DNA from: Azovibrio restrictus DSM 23866
GTDB lineage: Bacteria; Pseudomonadota; Gammaproteobacteria; Burkholderiales; Rhodocyclaceae
Reading direction: 5' to 3'
NCBI RefSeq assembly: GCF_000429665.1
Contig: NZ_AUCH01000004.1
Span: 219,685-283,684, forward strand
Length of the DNA stretch: 64,000 bases
A model generated the notes under the pieces. It made no database searches, had not been told where the DNA came from, and saw only the letters and a list, made by a program, of their open reading frames with translations. The translations under genes were made by a program, and so were the position numbers. Of the stretch, positions 50,860 to 60,877 are shown one piece after another. The first letter of the stretch is position 1. Each line of letters begins with the position of its first letter.

Positions 50860-52458
50860 GTGCCCCGCCTGCGTCATTTCAACCGCCTGCAACGCTCCGG
50901 CCCGGCTGGCCATTACCGGCGTGCCGAGCGTTGGGCCCTGGTGCGCTTCACCCTCCTGGCTCTGGTGATCTTCCTGGTCCTGGTTTTCGGCACCTGGGGT
51001 GCCGTCCTGGGCCTGCTGTCCCTGCTCGTGCACCAGGGAGACCGGCTTTCCGCCTGGTCCCTGGTCCCCCTGCTGGCGCTCCTGGTGCTGTTCCTGCTGT
51101 TGGCCCGGCGTCTCACCGAGCGGCTGGTGCTGTTCCGCCGGCCCACCCACGACGAGGTCTGGCTGCGCCGGGACCAGGCGCCGGAGCTGTTTGCCGCCTT
51201 GGAACAGATGCAGGCCCGCTTCCAGGGGCCGCCGATCCGGGGCGTCGCCATCAACCGGGACATGAATGCCTATGCGGTCTGGCGGCGCTGGTTCGATCTC
51301 TGGTTCATGCCCCGGCGGCACGGTTACATCAGCCTGGGGCTGCCCATGCTGGCCACCCTCTCGGCCGAGGAGGCCCTGGCGGTGGTGGCCCACGAATACG
51401 GCCATCTGGCCGGCTACCCGCATCGCTGGGGAGCCCTGTTCCACAACCTGCGGGTAGCCCTGCTGGAACTGCAGGAAGAGGCCCGGGACTGGAGCGACCG
51501 GCTGTCCGCCTGGCTGGCCCGGGCGGTGCACCGTTTCGTGGCCCACTACGACCGGCTGGCCTTCCTCTACTGCCGGGAAAACGAATACGGGGCGGATGCC
51601 CTGAGCGTCCAGGTGGTGTCCCCGGAGGTGGCGGTCTGGTCCCTGGTCCGCTTCCAGCTGGCCCGCCAGTACCTGGACGAATGCTTCTGGCCGGAAATCT
51701 ACGCCCGGGTGGAAGACAGTCCCCGGGTCCAGGGGCAGCCCTACCGGCAACTGGCGGAACTGGCCCGGCAACCCTGCGCCCCCGCCGATCCCGATCAGTG
51801 CATGCGCCTGATGCGCCAGCAGCTCCAGGGCGAAGCCGATGAGCGGGATACCCACCCCAGCCTGGCGGAACGCATCCAGGCCCTGGGGTTTTCCCCCGAA
51901 GCCATGCTCAGGGACGGCATCAGCATCACCCACCGGGCTCCCGAAACGGCCCTGTCCCAATGGTTTTCTGGGGATTTCCAGGGCTGCCTGCTCAGCCTCG
52001 ATGCGGCCTGGGAAAGCGACGTGGCCTCCTGGTGGCAGGAGCAGCACCAGTACCGCCAGGAGGCGCGGCGGGAAGCCGAGGCGCGGCGGGCGCGCAAGGA
52101 AGCCCTGGCGGCCCGGGCCGAACTGGATGCCGGCGAAGCCTGGGACCTCCTGCTGATGCGCATTGATGACGGGGAGCTGGAGGATGCGGACGGGGCGGTG
52201 GACGCCTATCTGCGCCGCCATCCGGCCCACAGTCCGGCCCACTATGCCGCCGGCCGGCGCTGGCTGGGAGAAGACGACCGGCGCGCCCTGCGCCATCTGC
52301 ACCGGGCCCTGGACCTGAATCCCGGGCTGATGCCGAAGATCAGGAAAACCCTGGTGGAGTTCTATCAGGACACGGACCCGGAACGGGCCCAGCTCTATCA
52401 GGTGATGTTCAACCGGGGCTTTGCCCCCTCCAGCACGGACAAGACCCGCCATGACTGA
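50860..52458 (+). CDS. M48-family membrane metallopeptidase
   Basis: A 532-residue protein with GTG start. Two hydrophobic stretches (about 28-55 and 65-83) precede the catalytic domain: HEYGH (His178-Glu179-His182), third ligand Glu242 in ENEYGADALS, as in Ste24/HtpX-like peptidases. The C-terminal part (about 400-532) is helical with TPR-like repeats (AVDAYLRRHPAHSPAHYAAGRRW). It probably degrades or processes membrane proteins. It overlaps the next gene by 8 bases. Confidence 0.88.
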   Translation: MPRLRHFNRLQRSGPAGHYRRAERWALVRFTLLALVIFLVLVFGTWGAVLGLLSLLVHQGDRLSAWSLVPLLALLVLFLLLARRLTERLVLFRRPTHDEVWLRRDQAPELFAALEQMQARFQGPPIRGVAINRDMNAYAVWRRWFDLWFMPRRHGYISLGLPMLATLSAEEALAVVAHEYGHLAGYPHRWGALFHNLRVALLELQEEARDWSDRLSAWLARAVHRFVAHYDRLAFLYCRENEYGADALSVQVVSPEVAVWSLVRFQLARQYLDECFWPEIYARVEDSPRVQGQPYRQLAELARQPCAPADPDQCMRLMRQQLQGEADERDTHPSLAERIQALGFSPEAMLRDGISITHRAPETALSQWFSGDFQGCLLSLDAAWESDVASWWQEQHQYRQEARREAEARRARKEALAARAELDAGEAWDLLLMRIDDGELEDADGAVDAYLRRHPAHSPAHYAAGRRWLGEDDRRALRHLHRALDLNPGLMPKIRKTLVEFYQDTDPERAQLYQVMFNRGFAPSSTDKTRHD

Positions 52459-54334
52459 TTCCGCCCCCCATCCTTCCCTGGCTGAGCGCCTGGAACAGCA
52501 GGACTTTGCCGCCGTCCGCCTGGCCCTGGCAGAGGCCCATGCCGCCTATCTGGCTGCCCCTTGCCTGGCAAGCAGTGAGGCGCTGGTCCAGGTGATCGGC
52601 GAACTGGAGAGCAATGAAAAGGAGGAGGCGGCCCGGCGCCAGATCCTGGCCGCCTGGCGGGACCAGGCCCCGGATGATCCCTACGCCAGTTTCTGCCTCG
52701 CTGCCCTGCATTTCCGTCAGGCCTGGCGGCACCGGGGCGGTGCCCTGGCGCATCTGGTGAGCGAGGCGGACTGGCAGGCCCTGCGGGAACACTGCGAGCA
52801 GGGGCGGGCCCTGGCCGAGCATGCCCTGGCGGGGGGGGGACCCGCCGGCCACCTGCTGGTCTGGCTGATGTGGGAGCAGCAGGTGATCGGCACCCAGCAC
52901 CAGGCCGAGCTCATCTTCAACCGGGCCCAGGAGCTGGACCCCCACTGGCTGGGTTGCTGGGAGAACATGATCTGCATCAAGGACCCCCGCTGGGGCGGCA
53001 GCGAGCCGGAAATGCGCGCCATTCTGGAACTGGGGCGCCAGCACTTCACCGATCCCGGCTGCCAGTCCCGCCTGGAGGCCCGCTTTGCCCTGGCCCTGGG
53101 GGGTTACCTGTTCCGCTTTCAGGATGATCATGCCGGCGCCCTGGCGCTCCTGGAGCCGGCCCGGGAGTTGCAGGCCACCGACCACATCCGGGCCAGCATC
53201 CAGGAGGAATGTGCCTGGTGCTACCAGGCCCAGGGCCGTCCCGAGCAGGCCCTGACGGCCTGGATGGCTGCGGCAGAGCTCTATCCCGTGGGGCTCTACT
53301 ACTGGCAGGCCTACCAGCAGCTGCGTTATCAACTGGACCGGCCGGAAGAGGCCCTGGCCTGCCTGGAAGAGGGCAGCGCCTGCGACGACGATGAAGGAGC
53401 CCGGTGCACCTACGCCTTGGGGCTGGCCTGGCGGGACCGGGAGATGGGCCTGGAGCGGGACATGGGCAAATCCCGCCAGTATCTGGAAAAGGCGATCCGC
53501 CAGTACCAGGACCTGGACAACGAGGAAATGCTGGCCTGGTGCTACGACGGCCTGGGCTTCTGCTATCTCTTTGACCCGGCGCTGCGGGACGTGGCCCAGG
53601 CCATTGCCTGTTTCGAGCGGGCCATCGCTCTGGGCCTGGCCCAGGGCTATCTGTCCATGGCCAACATCTACCGCTGCAATGAATACGGGCTGGAGGATCA
53701 GGAACTGGCCAACCGCTGGATCCTGAAGGCCGGCGAGGCCGGGCACGATCAGGCTTTCTACCAGTACGTGCACCGGGTGGTGGACGACCTGGGGGCCCGG
53801 GCGGACCTGGAAACCAAGAAGGATTTGCTGCGCCAGTCGGCGGAGCGGGGCGATCCTGACGCCCTGCGGCGCCTGGCGGGGCTGGAACTCCATCACGGGA
53901 CCCCCGCCGAGGCGGAAAAGCTGCTCTGGCAGGCGGTCCAGGAGGACGATGAACTGGAGGATTCCCGGGCCGCCTTTGCCCTGGCCTACGGGCTTTGCAA
54001 CGGCTGGTTCGGGGAGCAGGACAGCCGCCGCGCCACCGAGGTCCTGGAGCATTCGATCCGCAAGCAGCACCGCTGGGGCCAGCCCTGCTACCTGCTGGTG
54101 ATGCTCCTTTCCGCCCTCAGCACCCACCTGATCAAGCAGAACTGGGGCTCGGTCAAGGAGCTCCGGGGCGTCCTGGAAAACTGCCTGCAGGAGTACGCGG
54201 ACCACACCCTCCAGGGCCAGTCCGCCCGGCGCATGCTGGCGGTGCTGCCCGGCTCCTGGCTGGGGTTCCAGTTCTGGGGACTGGACTGGAAGGGGCTGCC
54301 CCAGCCCGGGGTGCCGGACAACCTCTGGTCCTGA
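52451..54334 (+). CDS. TPR/Sel1-like repeat protein
   Basis: A 627-residue soluble protein made of repeated helical pairs, with Trp/Tyr-rich helices such as LGLGFCYLFDPALRDVAQAIACFERAIALGLAQGYLSMANIYRC. Such repeats bind partner proteins. No catalytic motif and no signal peptide. Its ATG at 52451 lies within the M48 gene end, so it is co-translated with the protease and may be its adaptor. It ends one base before the convergent giant gene. Confidence 0.75.
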   Translation: MTDSAPHPSLAERLEQQDFAAVRLALAEAHAAYLAAPCLASSEALVQVIGELESNEKEEAARRQILAAWRDQAPDDPYASFCLAALHFRQAWRHRGGALAHLVSEADWQALREHCEQGRALAEHALAGGGPAGHLLVWLMWEQQVIGTQHQAELIFNRAQELDPHWLGCWENMICIKDPRWGGSEPEMRAILELGRQHFTDPGCQSRLEARFALALGGYLFRFQDDHAGALALLEPARELQATDHIRASIQEECAWCYQAQGRPEQALTAWMAAAELYPVGLYYWQAYQQLRYQLDRPEEALACLEEGSACDDDEGARCTYALGLAWRDREMGLERDMGKSRQYLEKAIRQYQDLDNEEMLAWCYDGLGFCYLFDPALRDVAQAIACFERAIALGLAQGYLSMANIYRCNEYGLEDQELANRWILKAGEAGHDQAFYQYVHRVVDDLGARADLETKKDLLRQSAERGDPDALRRLAGLELHHGTPAEAEKLLWQAVQEDDELEDSRAAFALAYGLCNGWFGEQDSRRATEVLEHSIRKQHRWGQPCYLLVMLLSALSTHLIKQNWGSVKELRGVLENCLQEYADHTLQGQSARRMLAVLPGSWLGFQFWGLDWKGLPQPGVPDNLWS

Positions 54335-57300
54335 TCAGGCCGGTTCCGGCAGCGGCACCGCCAGCCCGGGCATGGCCCGGTCCCGGCTCCCGGCGGTGGC
54401 CGGAAGTGCCCCAGGACGGCGGTAGAAAGCCTCGGGGCCCATGGTCTTCAGGAGCGCCAGGGTCAGCAACTCCTCATTGATCTCCCCGTCCGCCGAGAAG
54501 AGATGCTGGATGCGCCCGGTGCTGCCGCTCTGGCGCTGGATGGCCGGGGTCAGCACCTCACCCATGCTCGCCACCATGCAGCCGGTGGGGGCCACGTTCA
54601 ACACCATCCGGGCCCCGTGCCGCAGTTCCTCCAGCACCTCGCCGATATAGGTGCTGATCTCGCTCAGGGGGCGCAGGGTGGGCAGCAGTTCCCGGCTCTG
54701 GCTGGCGGTACGCTGGCAGCTGGGGGGCAGGGGAATGCCGGCGGCCCGGTACAGGGGCCCCGCCAGGAACTGGCGCATCACCTGCTGCAGGCGCCGGGCC
54801 CGGTTCCGCCGGGACTGGCGGGCGCGCAGGGCGGCCGGATCCGGTGCCGCCTGGTTCTGAAGCCGCTGCAGCTGGTCTTCCTCCACCTGGGCGGCTTCCT
54901 CGCAGAGCCACTCCATGTAGCTCCAGCAGGGATTGTGGTTGAGCTTGAAGCGGCCGAACCCCAGGTGGGCGAGGAGCTGGCGGAACAGGTCCTCGCTCTG
55001 GGCCACCCGCATGTAGGCTTCGCCGGTCATGGCCAGGGGCAGGGCGTCGGCCGGGGTACGGCCTGTGATCCAGCGGCGGGCAAAGGCGCGCAGCAGGGGC
55101 TGCAGCTCGCCGCCATGGAGGCCGTAGGCCCGGTACTTGAAGAGCGCTTCCAGGGCCGGCACCTTGCGGCTCCAGCCCAGCAGGCGGCGGGCCAGGGCCC
55201 CCGGCCCGGGGTAGGATTCCAGCGCCCGTACCACGTCCTGCTTCAACTGCCGGTAATCGGCCAGGAAGGCCTGGTATTCCTCGTAATCCCGGCAGGCGGC
55301 GCCGCCGGTAAATAGCAGGCTGTGCAGCAGGCCCTGGAGGATCAGCGCCTGGTGGGCCCGGGCCAGCACCCATTCCTCGACCCCCACGTTGTAACCCTCC
55401 TGCTCCTGGCCCACCAGAAATTTCAGCACGCCCTGGCCAGGCAGCTCGTCCCGGGCGCTCTGGGCACTGCGTCCCCGATGGTGGAGCAGCTGGTGCACAT
55501 GCACGTACTGGCCCTGGCGGCAGGGGCCGGTGCCCTTGTTGTCGAAGTAGAGCAGGCGGCGCTTGCCGGCCACCAGGGGATCGCCGGCCTGCTGGCGGCG
55601 GCGGAAGTCTTCCTGCGCCCGTTCCAGGTCGGCATAGACGCCGGCGAGCGGCGCGCAGCAGCTGTCGCCGGTGTGCTGGCGGCCTTCCTGTACCAGCCGT
55701 TGCAGGTCCTGATGTTCGCGGTAGTTGTCGATGCAGGTGAAGCCGGCGCTGCGCAGTACCGCGGTCAGGGTGCGGTTGTCGGACATGGTCGGCACGTAGA
55801 TCACGTCCCGTTCCCGGTCTATCGGTTCCTGCTGGGTCAGTTCGTCGAGACAGCGGACGTCGAAGGGCTGGGCGCTGCCGATCTGCAGCTCTTCGTGCAG
55901 CCCCAGTTCGAGCTGCTTGACGTAGGTATTGACCCGGTTTTCCAGGTGCGCGAGCTCCTGGATGATGGCGTCCGACTGGATCAGCAGGAAGGGCCGCTGC
56001 TTCATGATCTCGGCGATCAGGGGCTGGATGGAGCTGTCGGGACCGCAGCAGAAGGTCGAAATCTGCACCACCGGCAGCAGTTCGTGACCGCTTTCGATTT
56101 GTGCGAACACGGCCTTGAGGCGCGGATGGCGCAAACGCTGGTGCAGGGTCTTGCGCGACACGGCGTCGAGGATGCTGACGATGGCGTGGGGATTGCGCCA
56201 GTAGAGATGGCCGTAGTCGGGGTTGAGGTCCACGTCGAGGACGTAGGAGGGCAGCACCGCCATCTGCTTGTCGCGCAGCAGACGCCGCACGTGGCTGTCG
56301 TAAATGCCGGGATTGAGGATGTATTCGCGGCCCACCACCAGGGACAGGGGCGTGCCCTCGGCAAGCGCTTCCTCGGCCAGGTCGGCGGCAAAATCGGCGA
56401 GCTGGCGGCGCAGGGCGAAATGATCCTCCAGAGCGCCGGCAATCGCGCTGCCCAGGGTGGCGGCGTCGGGCTGCAGGCCGTAATGGGCGAACACCGGCTG
56501 CAGGCGTTCCTGCAGCTGGCTGCGCAGGGTTTCCCCATCGAGCACCGAGAGATCGATGTTGAAGAGGGCGAAGCGCGCGTCCGGATGCTCAAGGCGGGCG
56601 AGGTTGAGGGCGACGGCGACGCCGCCCTGGTTCAAGGTGCAGGTGCGGCCCAGACTCTTGCCGTCGGTGGGCAGGAACTCGATCTGCGGCGCCAGGATCA
56701 GGCCGTGGGGCTGCGCCGCCAGGCGCGCGTACTGGCCGACCGCGCCCATGTGGGGGGCGCAGCTGTCGATATTGAAATGCGGCTGGGCGCTGCCCAGGTC
56801 GGCAGCCTGCACATTGTCCACATGCACCGGCAGACCGAGGCGCTGGAACAGGCTGGCGAACAGGTAGGCCCATTCGGAGACGGCGAAGCTGCGCGGGATC
56901 ACCAGCCGGTCGGGCGCCTCGCTGCGCGGCTGACGGCTGTCCACGAAGTCCCAGATTTCCTTGTAGGTGTCGCGTACCGGCTTGCTCACGGCCTGTTTGT
57001 GCTGCTTCTTCGCCACCAGTTCGTTGATGGCGCTGCAGCCGCCGAGGCTGAAGGACAGCAGCTTGCTGCCGTCCTCCTTGCGGCAGGTGAGCATGGTGCG
57101 GTTGCAGACCGCTGCGTCGTCGCCGCAGGCCGCGCCCTTGCACTGGATGATGCGTTTCTCGAAGCTGGCCGCCAGGAATTTTTCGAGGGAAACCAACGCT
57201 TCGCCCTCCGGCACCGTCTGCGCGAGACTGCCGATCAGGCCGTAGCAGGCACGATGACCGGGATGCGGCGGCACCAGCGCGTAGGCCTGGCCGTCGAGGC

Positions 57301-59179
57301 TGTCCTGCAGGCGGTGGGTGACCGCCAGGGGCAGCGGGTCGGACAGCATGGTCTGGCCGTGCAGCAGCACCACCGTGTTGGCGGGCAGCTCGACCTGATT
57401 CCAGAGGGTGCGCGCCATGTTCTCGACGATGGCCCAGTTGGCGGAAGCGAGGATTTCTGCACGGGGGACGCCGCGCGCCTGCAGCTTGCGGGCGTTTTCC
57501 ATCAGGAACACCGCGCAGGTGGCGTTGATCGCCCGGCTGCGGGCGGCGCCGTAGGCCTCCTGACAGGCGGCGGCGACGCCGTCCATGCCGAACAACGCAG
57601 CGAGGGTGTCCATGAGGCTGCCGGTACCCGCCGAACACTTGAGGTTCATGGCGTTGTTGAAGAGCTCGGCCTCCTTGAGGGCGATGGTGGAAATCTTGGT
57701 GTCCTCGCCGCCGATATCCACCAGCACGCAGAAGTCCTGATTCACCGCCACGCCGTCGGCCGCCAGCCTGGCCACGTGCTCACGGGCAAGGCGGATGGAA
57801 CCGCGGGCGTGCGCGTAGTTCTCCACCAGCACCGGTACGCGGCCGGCCAGCTCCGGGTAGATGCGTTCGAGCGCCTGCTGCACCTGATAGCGGGCCGAGC
57901 CGGTGATGCCGATGCCGTGGATGCGCACCTCGGCGAGGCCGGCTTCCTGGAAGTCGCGCCAGATGCGCTTGATCGTCTCCATGGTGTCGCCGGCATTGCT
58001 GCAGGCGCGCACCGCCAGCACCTCGCCGCTGTCGGCGTCGCTCACCAGCAGCTTGGCCATGGTCGAACCGACGTCAAGGCCGATGTCGAGCCGCCGCCCG
58101 GCCAGCGCCACGAGGCTGCCGCGCCCTTCCTCGCTGTCCTGGCGGGTGAAGCGCAGGTCGGCCTCGTAACTGCGGCGCAGTTGCGCGAAAGGCGGGTAGG
58201 TCTGTTCGGTCTCCGGCTGCAGCAGGCGGTGTTCGGGCTGGGCGATGCCGTCGTGGCCGACCCGCTGCACCAGTTCCTGCAACGCCAGCAGCGCTTCGGT
58301 GTTGTCCGGGTCCCACTGGATCGATTGCACGCCCTGCTCGCGCAGCAGGTCCTCGGCGCAATCGCGGGCGAACTGCCAGTGGAAGACGCGGCCGGTCAGG
58401 CACACCTGCTGGAAACCGGTGGGCAACTTGCGGCAGGCTTTCTGCACCTCTGACTTGAGGGTGGTGGCGAGCGCCACCGCCAAAGGGATGCCCTGGTTCT
58501 TGTCGGAAATGGTGGCCGAGGCGCTGAACACCCCGCAACGGTCGGCGCGGGTGCTCACCTGCAGGCGCTTCTCGCGGTGTTCCTCGCCCAGATAGCCGGC
58601 GAGGATGCGATCCACGTCCTCGCGGCCGAGCCCCAGCTTCTGCAGCACCCGGTCGAGATTGACGCCGGAACCGGCGCCGCAGCGGGGATTCACCACCAGC
58701 AAGTCGTCCTGCAGCTGGCCGTCGCGGTCGACACCGACCACCAGATAGCCGGAGGCGGACAGTTCCACCACCGCCTGGCTGCGGATATCGGCCCGCGGTT
58801 CCCGCGCCAGCAGGCGGCTGGCGGCCAGCCAGGCGGTGGCGCTCGACAGGAAGGTCTTGCCGTAACCGAGCGCCTCATGCACCAGGGGCGCCAGCTTGCC
58901 GGCGATGTAGATGCGGGCGGCGGCGCCCTCGCCGAAATGCACGCCGAGTTTGCGCTCACGCAGCAGCTGCGGCAGGTCGGTGTTGCTGGGGAAGCATTCG
59001 TCCCCATGGATGCGGCCGTCAGTATCGAGGGTCAGGAAGCGGATGTGGCCGACCCCGGCATCCACGAACAGCTGCAGCTGGGCGGCGGCAGGGTCCCGGG
59101 CCGGTGCCGGGGGGCTTGCGGAAGTGGGCGCAGAAGCAGGGAGGGGATGGCGATACCAGAGGGGCTGGACGGTCTTCAT
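54335..59179 (-). CDS. Giant CoA-enzyme activase/BcrAD-BadFG-like ATPase fusion
   Basis: A 1,614-residue protein of the 2-hydroxyglutaryl-CoA dehydratase activator superfamily. A first ASKHA-type domain is at about 30-340, a second at about 365-620 with GLDVGSTMAKLLVSD, DIGGEDTK near 486 and LKCSAGTGSLMD near 511; then DUF2229/HgdB-like domains (from about 750; Cys-containing CAPHMG, TFCCGPDSS, GDSCCAPLAG) and a native-style C-terminal part. Such activases use ATP to inject an electron into a partner [4Fe-4S] reductase; the partner domain here appears fused. Start 59179 was chosen because of an AAGGAAAC site; 59242 is an in-frame alternative. Base style changes within the gene. Confidence 0.85.
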   Translation of the reverse strand: MKTVQPLWYRHPLPASAPTSASPPAPARDPAAAQLQLFVDAGVGHIRFLTLDTDGRIHGDECFPSNTDLPQLLRERKLGVHFGEGAAARIYIAGKLAPLVHEALGYGKTFLSSATAWLAASRLLAREPRADIRSQAVVELSASGYLVVGVDRDGQLQDDLLVVNPRCGAGSGVNLDRVLQKLGLGREDVDRILAGYLGEEHREKRLQVSTRADRCGVFSASATISDKNQGIPLAVALATTLKSEVQKACRKLPTGFQQVCLTGRVFHWQFARDCAEDLLREQGVQSIQWDPDNTEALLALQELVQRVGHDGIAQPEHRLLQPETEQTYPPFAQLRRSYEADLRFTRQDSEEGRGSLVALAGRRLDIGLDVGSTMAKLLVSDADSGEVLAVRACSNAGDTMETIKRIWRDFQEAGLAEVRIHGIGITGSARYQVQQALERIYPELAGRVPVLVENYAHARGSIRLAREHVARLAADGVAVNQDFCVLVDIGGEDTKISTIALKEAELFNNAMNLKCSAGTGSLMDTLAALFGMDGVAAACQEAYGAARSRAINATCAVFLMENARKLQARGVPRAEILASANWAIVENMARTLWNQVELPANTVVLLHGQTMLSDPLPLAVTHRLQDSLDGQAYALVPPHPGHRACYGLIGSLAQTVPEGEALVSLEKFLAASFEKRIIQCKGAACGDDAAVCNRTMLTCRKEDGSKLLSFSLGGCSAINELVAKKQHKQAVSKPVRDTYKEIWDFVDSRQPRSEAPDRLVIPRSFAVSEWAYLFASLFQRLGLPVHVDNVQAADLGSAQPHFNIDSCAPHMGAVGQYARLAAQPHGLILAPQIEFLPTDGKSLGRTCTLNQGGVAVALNLARLEHPDARFALFNIDLSVLDGETLRSQLQERLQPVFAHYGLQPDAATLGSAIAGALEDHFALRRQLADFAADLAEEALAEGTPLSLVVGREYILNPGIYDSHVRRLLRDKQMAVLPSYVLDVDLNPDYGHLYWRNPHAIVSILDAVSRKTLHQRLRHPRLKAVFAQIESGHELLPVVQISTFCCGPDSSIQPLIAEIMKQRPFLLIQSDAIIQELAHLENRVNTYVKQLELGLHEELQIGSAQPFDVRCLDELTQQEPIDRERDVIYVPTMSDNRTLTAVLRSAGFTCIDNYREHQDLQRLVQEGRQHTGDSCCAPLAGVYADLERAQEDFRRRQQAGDPLVAGKRRLLYFDNKGTGPCRQGQYVHVHQLLHHRGRSAQSARDELPGQGVLKFLVGQEQEGYNVGVEEWVLARAHQALILQGLLHSLLFTGGAACRDYEEYQAFLADYRQLKQDVVRALESYPGPGALARRLLGWSRKVPALEALFKYRAYGLHGGELQPLLRAFARRWITGRTPADALPLAMTGEAYMRVAQSEDLFRQLLAHLGFGRFKLNHNPCWSYMEWLCEEAAQVEEDQLQRLQNQAAPDPAALRARQSRRNRARRLQQVMRQFLAGPLYRAAGIPLPPSCQRTASQSRELLPTLRPLSEISTYIGEVLEELRHGARMVLNVAPTGCMVASMGEVLTPAIQRQSGSTGRIQHLFSADGEINEELLTLALLKTMGPEAFYRRPGALPATAGSRDRAMPGLAVPLPEPA

Positions 59180-59239
59180 GGGGCTGTTTCCTTGCGGTGA
59201 CGACCCGGCGCCGGAGTGCAGCAGCGGGTTTGACCCCGT

Positions 59240-59268
59240 CATTTATCCTCATGGGATGCGCTTGTTCA
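59240..59268 (-). promoter_or_regulatory. Promoter for the giant gene
   Basis: On the minus strand TTGAAC (59263-59268 reverse) and ATAAAT (59240-59245 reverse) are 17 bases apart, upstream of the start at 59179. A GCTTG(TT)CAAGC near-palindrome overlaps the -35. Confidence 0.5.
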
Positions 59269-59272
59269 AGCA

Positions 59273-59292
59273 ATTGCAACAAAGTTGTAGCA
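59273..59292. promoter_or_regulatory. Perfectly placed palindrome between the giant gene and its regulator
   Basis: TTGCxACAA and TTGTxGCAA half-sites form a 20-bp palindrome at 59273-59292 between the divergent giant gene and the HTH-regulator gene. It lies just upstream of the giant gene's -35. It is the likely operator for the HTH protein. Confidence 0.5.
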
Positions 59293-59344
59293 AATGGGCT
59301 GTCAGGTATCATGCAGCGATACTTTTTCCTGGCCTGGAGCGCCC

Positions 59345-60076
59345 ATGTCTCAGACTTCCGCCCTGGTGGGCGCCCTGAAAAAAATCCTGCGCAGCCGCGG
59401 CATCACCTACCGGGAGCTGGCCAGTCAGCTGGGCGCCAGCGAGGCCAGCGTCAAACGCTGGTTCGCAGCCGAGTCCTTTTCCCTGGAGCGGTTGGGGGAA
59501 ATCTGCGCCCTGATGGACCTGGGCTTTGCCGACCTGGTCCAGGAAATGGAACGGGAGCAGCGCCAGCTCAGCGCCCTGAGCGAGACCCAGGAGGCCGAAC
59601 TGGTGGCCGACGAAGTCCTGCTGCTGGTGGCCTTCGTGGTCATCCACGGCTGGACCTACGGGGAAATCCTGCAGCGTTTCCGCTTGGAGGAGCCGGCGCT
59701 CCTGGGCTGTCTCACCCGTCTGGACCGGCTCGGGCTGATCGAGCTGATGCCGGGCAACCGCATCCGCCTGCGGGTGTCTTCCCGTTTCACCTGGCGTCCC
59801 AATGGGCCCATCCAGCGTTACTTCATCTCCCACCTGCTGGAGGAGTTCCTGGCCTGCCCCTTCTGCAATGCCGACGAGAAACTGATGTTCCTCCCCGGCA
59901 TGCTTTCCCGCAGCAGCAACGAGGTGATACGGAAGAAGCTGGAGAAGCTGGCGGCGGAGTTTGCCGAACTGAACCAGGAGGACCGGCAGCTCCCCTATGT
60001 CCAGCGGCATGGCTACAGCCTGCTGATCGCCCTCCGGCCCTGGCGGGCCGACGTCTTTGACCGGCTCAGCCGCTGA
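59345..60076 (+). CDS. XRE-like helix-turn-helix regulator
   Basis: A 243-residue protein with an N-terminal Cro/CI-type helix-turn-helix (LRSRGITYRELASQLGASEASVKRWFA) and a middle winged-helix-like region (GEILQRFRLEEPALLGCLTRLDRLGLIELMPGN). The C-terminal half contains ACPFCNADEK, a CxxC that could be redox- or metal-sensitive. It is divergent from the giant activase gene and very likely regulates it. Confidence 0.8.
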   Translation: MSQTSALVGALKKILRSRGITYRELASQLGASEASVKRWFAAESFSLERLGEICALMDLGFADLVQEMEREQRQLSALSETQEAELVADEVLLLVAFVVIHGWTYGEILQRFRLEEPALLGCLTRLDRLGLIELMPGNRIRLRVSSRFTWRPNGPIQRYFISHLLEEFLACPFCNADEKLMFLPGMLSRSSNEVIRKKLEKLAAEFAELNQEDRQLPYVQRHGYSLLIALRPWRADVFDRLSR

Positions 60077-60136
60077 GGGCAGGGTAGCCCGCCCGAGGCC
60101 TGGTGTCGGACCCGACAGCAGGCCGGACCCGGGGCA

Positions 60137-60673
60137 TCACCACATCAGGTCGTCGGGAATCTTGTAATCCGCGTAGGGATCGTCTTCATCCACCTGGGTG
60201 CTGCTCCTGGAGACCCGCACCACCAGGGACGGGTCCCGCTCGGCGATCTTCTCGGCAATGACCGCCGGCACCAGTTCGGTACCGCCATCCAGGCAGACGA
60301 TCATCAGGCGCCCGGCAACCAGCTCCGCCTGGACCTTGGCCGACACATGCACGCGCTTGATCTTGTTGTCGTGGGTGAAGTTGTAGGCGATGTCGCCCCC
60401 GCCCTTGCTCTGGCGGCTCTGCTGCACCATCTGGACGATCTGCGCCTGGATCGCTTTTTCCCGAGCCGCCGCATCCCGCTGGGCATTCAGCTCCCGGGCC
60501 CGCTCCGCTTGCTTGCGCTGGGCCTCCAGGGCCGCCAGCCGGGCCTCATCGACGCTCTTGGTGCCGGTCTGGCGTTCCACCTTCTGTTGAATGCTCTTGT
60601 CCTGCTTGGCCTTGTTGATCTTCTTCTTGTCGATCAGGCCGGCTTTCAAAAATTGATCCTGCAAAGAGGCCAT
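60137..60673 (-). CDS. DUF2058 protein (YaiL-like)
   Basis: A 178-residue DUF2058 protein: MASLQDQFLKAGLIDKKKINKAKQDK start, a highly charged coiled region (about 40-85), then a compact C-terminal domain (AYNFTHDNKIKRVHVSAKVQ, VLIVxL). E. coli YaiL belongs here and is nucleoprotein/polynucleotide-associated; the exact role is unknown. ATG 60673 is where homology begins. It is the last chromosomal-style gene before the integron array. Confidence 0.85.
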   Translation of the reverse strand: MASLQDQFLKAGLIDKKKINKAKQDKSIQQKVERQTGTKSVDEARLAALEAQRKQAERARELNAQRDAAAREKAIQAQIVQMVQQSRQSKGGGDIAYNFTHDNKIKRVHVSAKVQAELVAGRLMIVCLDGGTELVPAVIAEKIAERDPSLVVRVSRSSTQVDEDDPYADYKIPDDLMW

Positions 60674-60877
60674 GGGCTGCTCCGTGTAAATAAGGACCCT
60701 GTCCGGGCCCGGGACGGCCGCAAGCATAGCAAAGCTTCGGGGGGAGGTTGAGTTGGCGCGGGGGAGCCGGGCTGGACTGGCTTTGGTGGGGGGGGCAGGT
60801 TGGAGGGCAGTTAGCGACTCTAAGCGGCAGTTGCCGGTTCTTGATAAGCGGACCTTCAGGAACGTCTGTCGTCACCT

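Noticed and set aside
55322..58453. 1043-residue plus-strand frame
   Set aside because: Antisense to the activase fusion, low-complexity Ala/Gly/Val/Gln composition; long only because of high GC.
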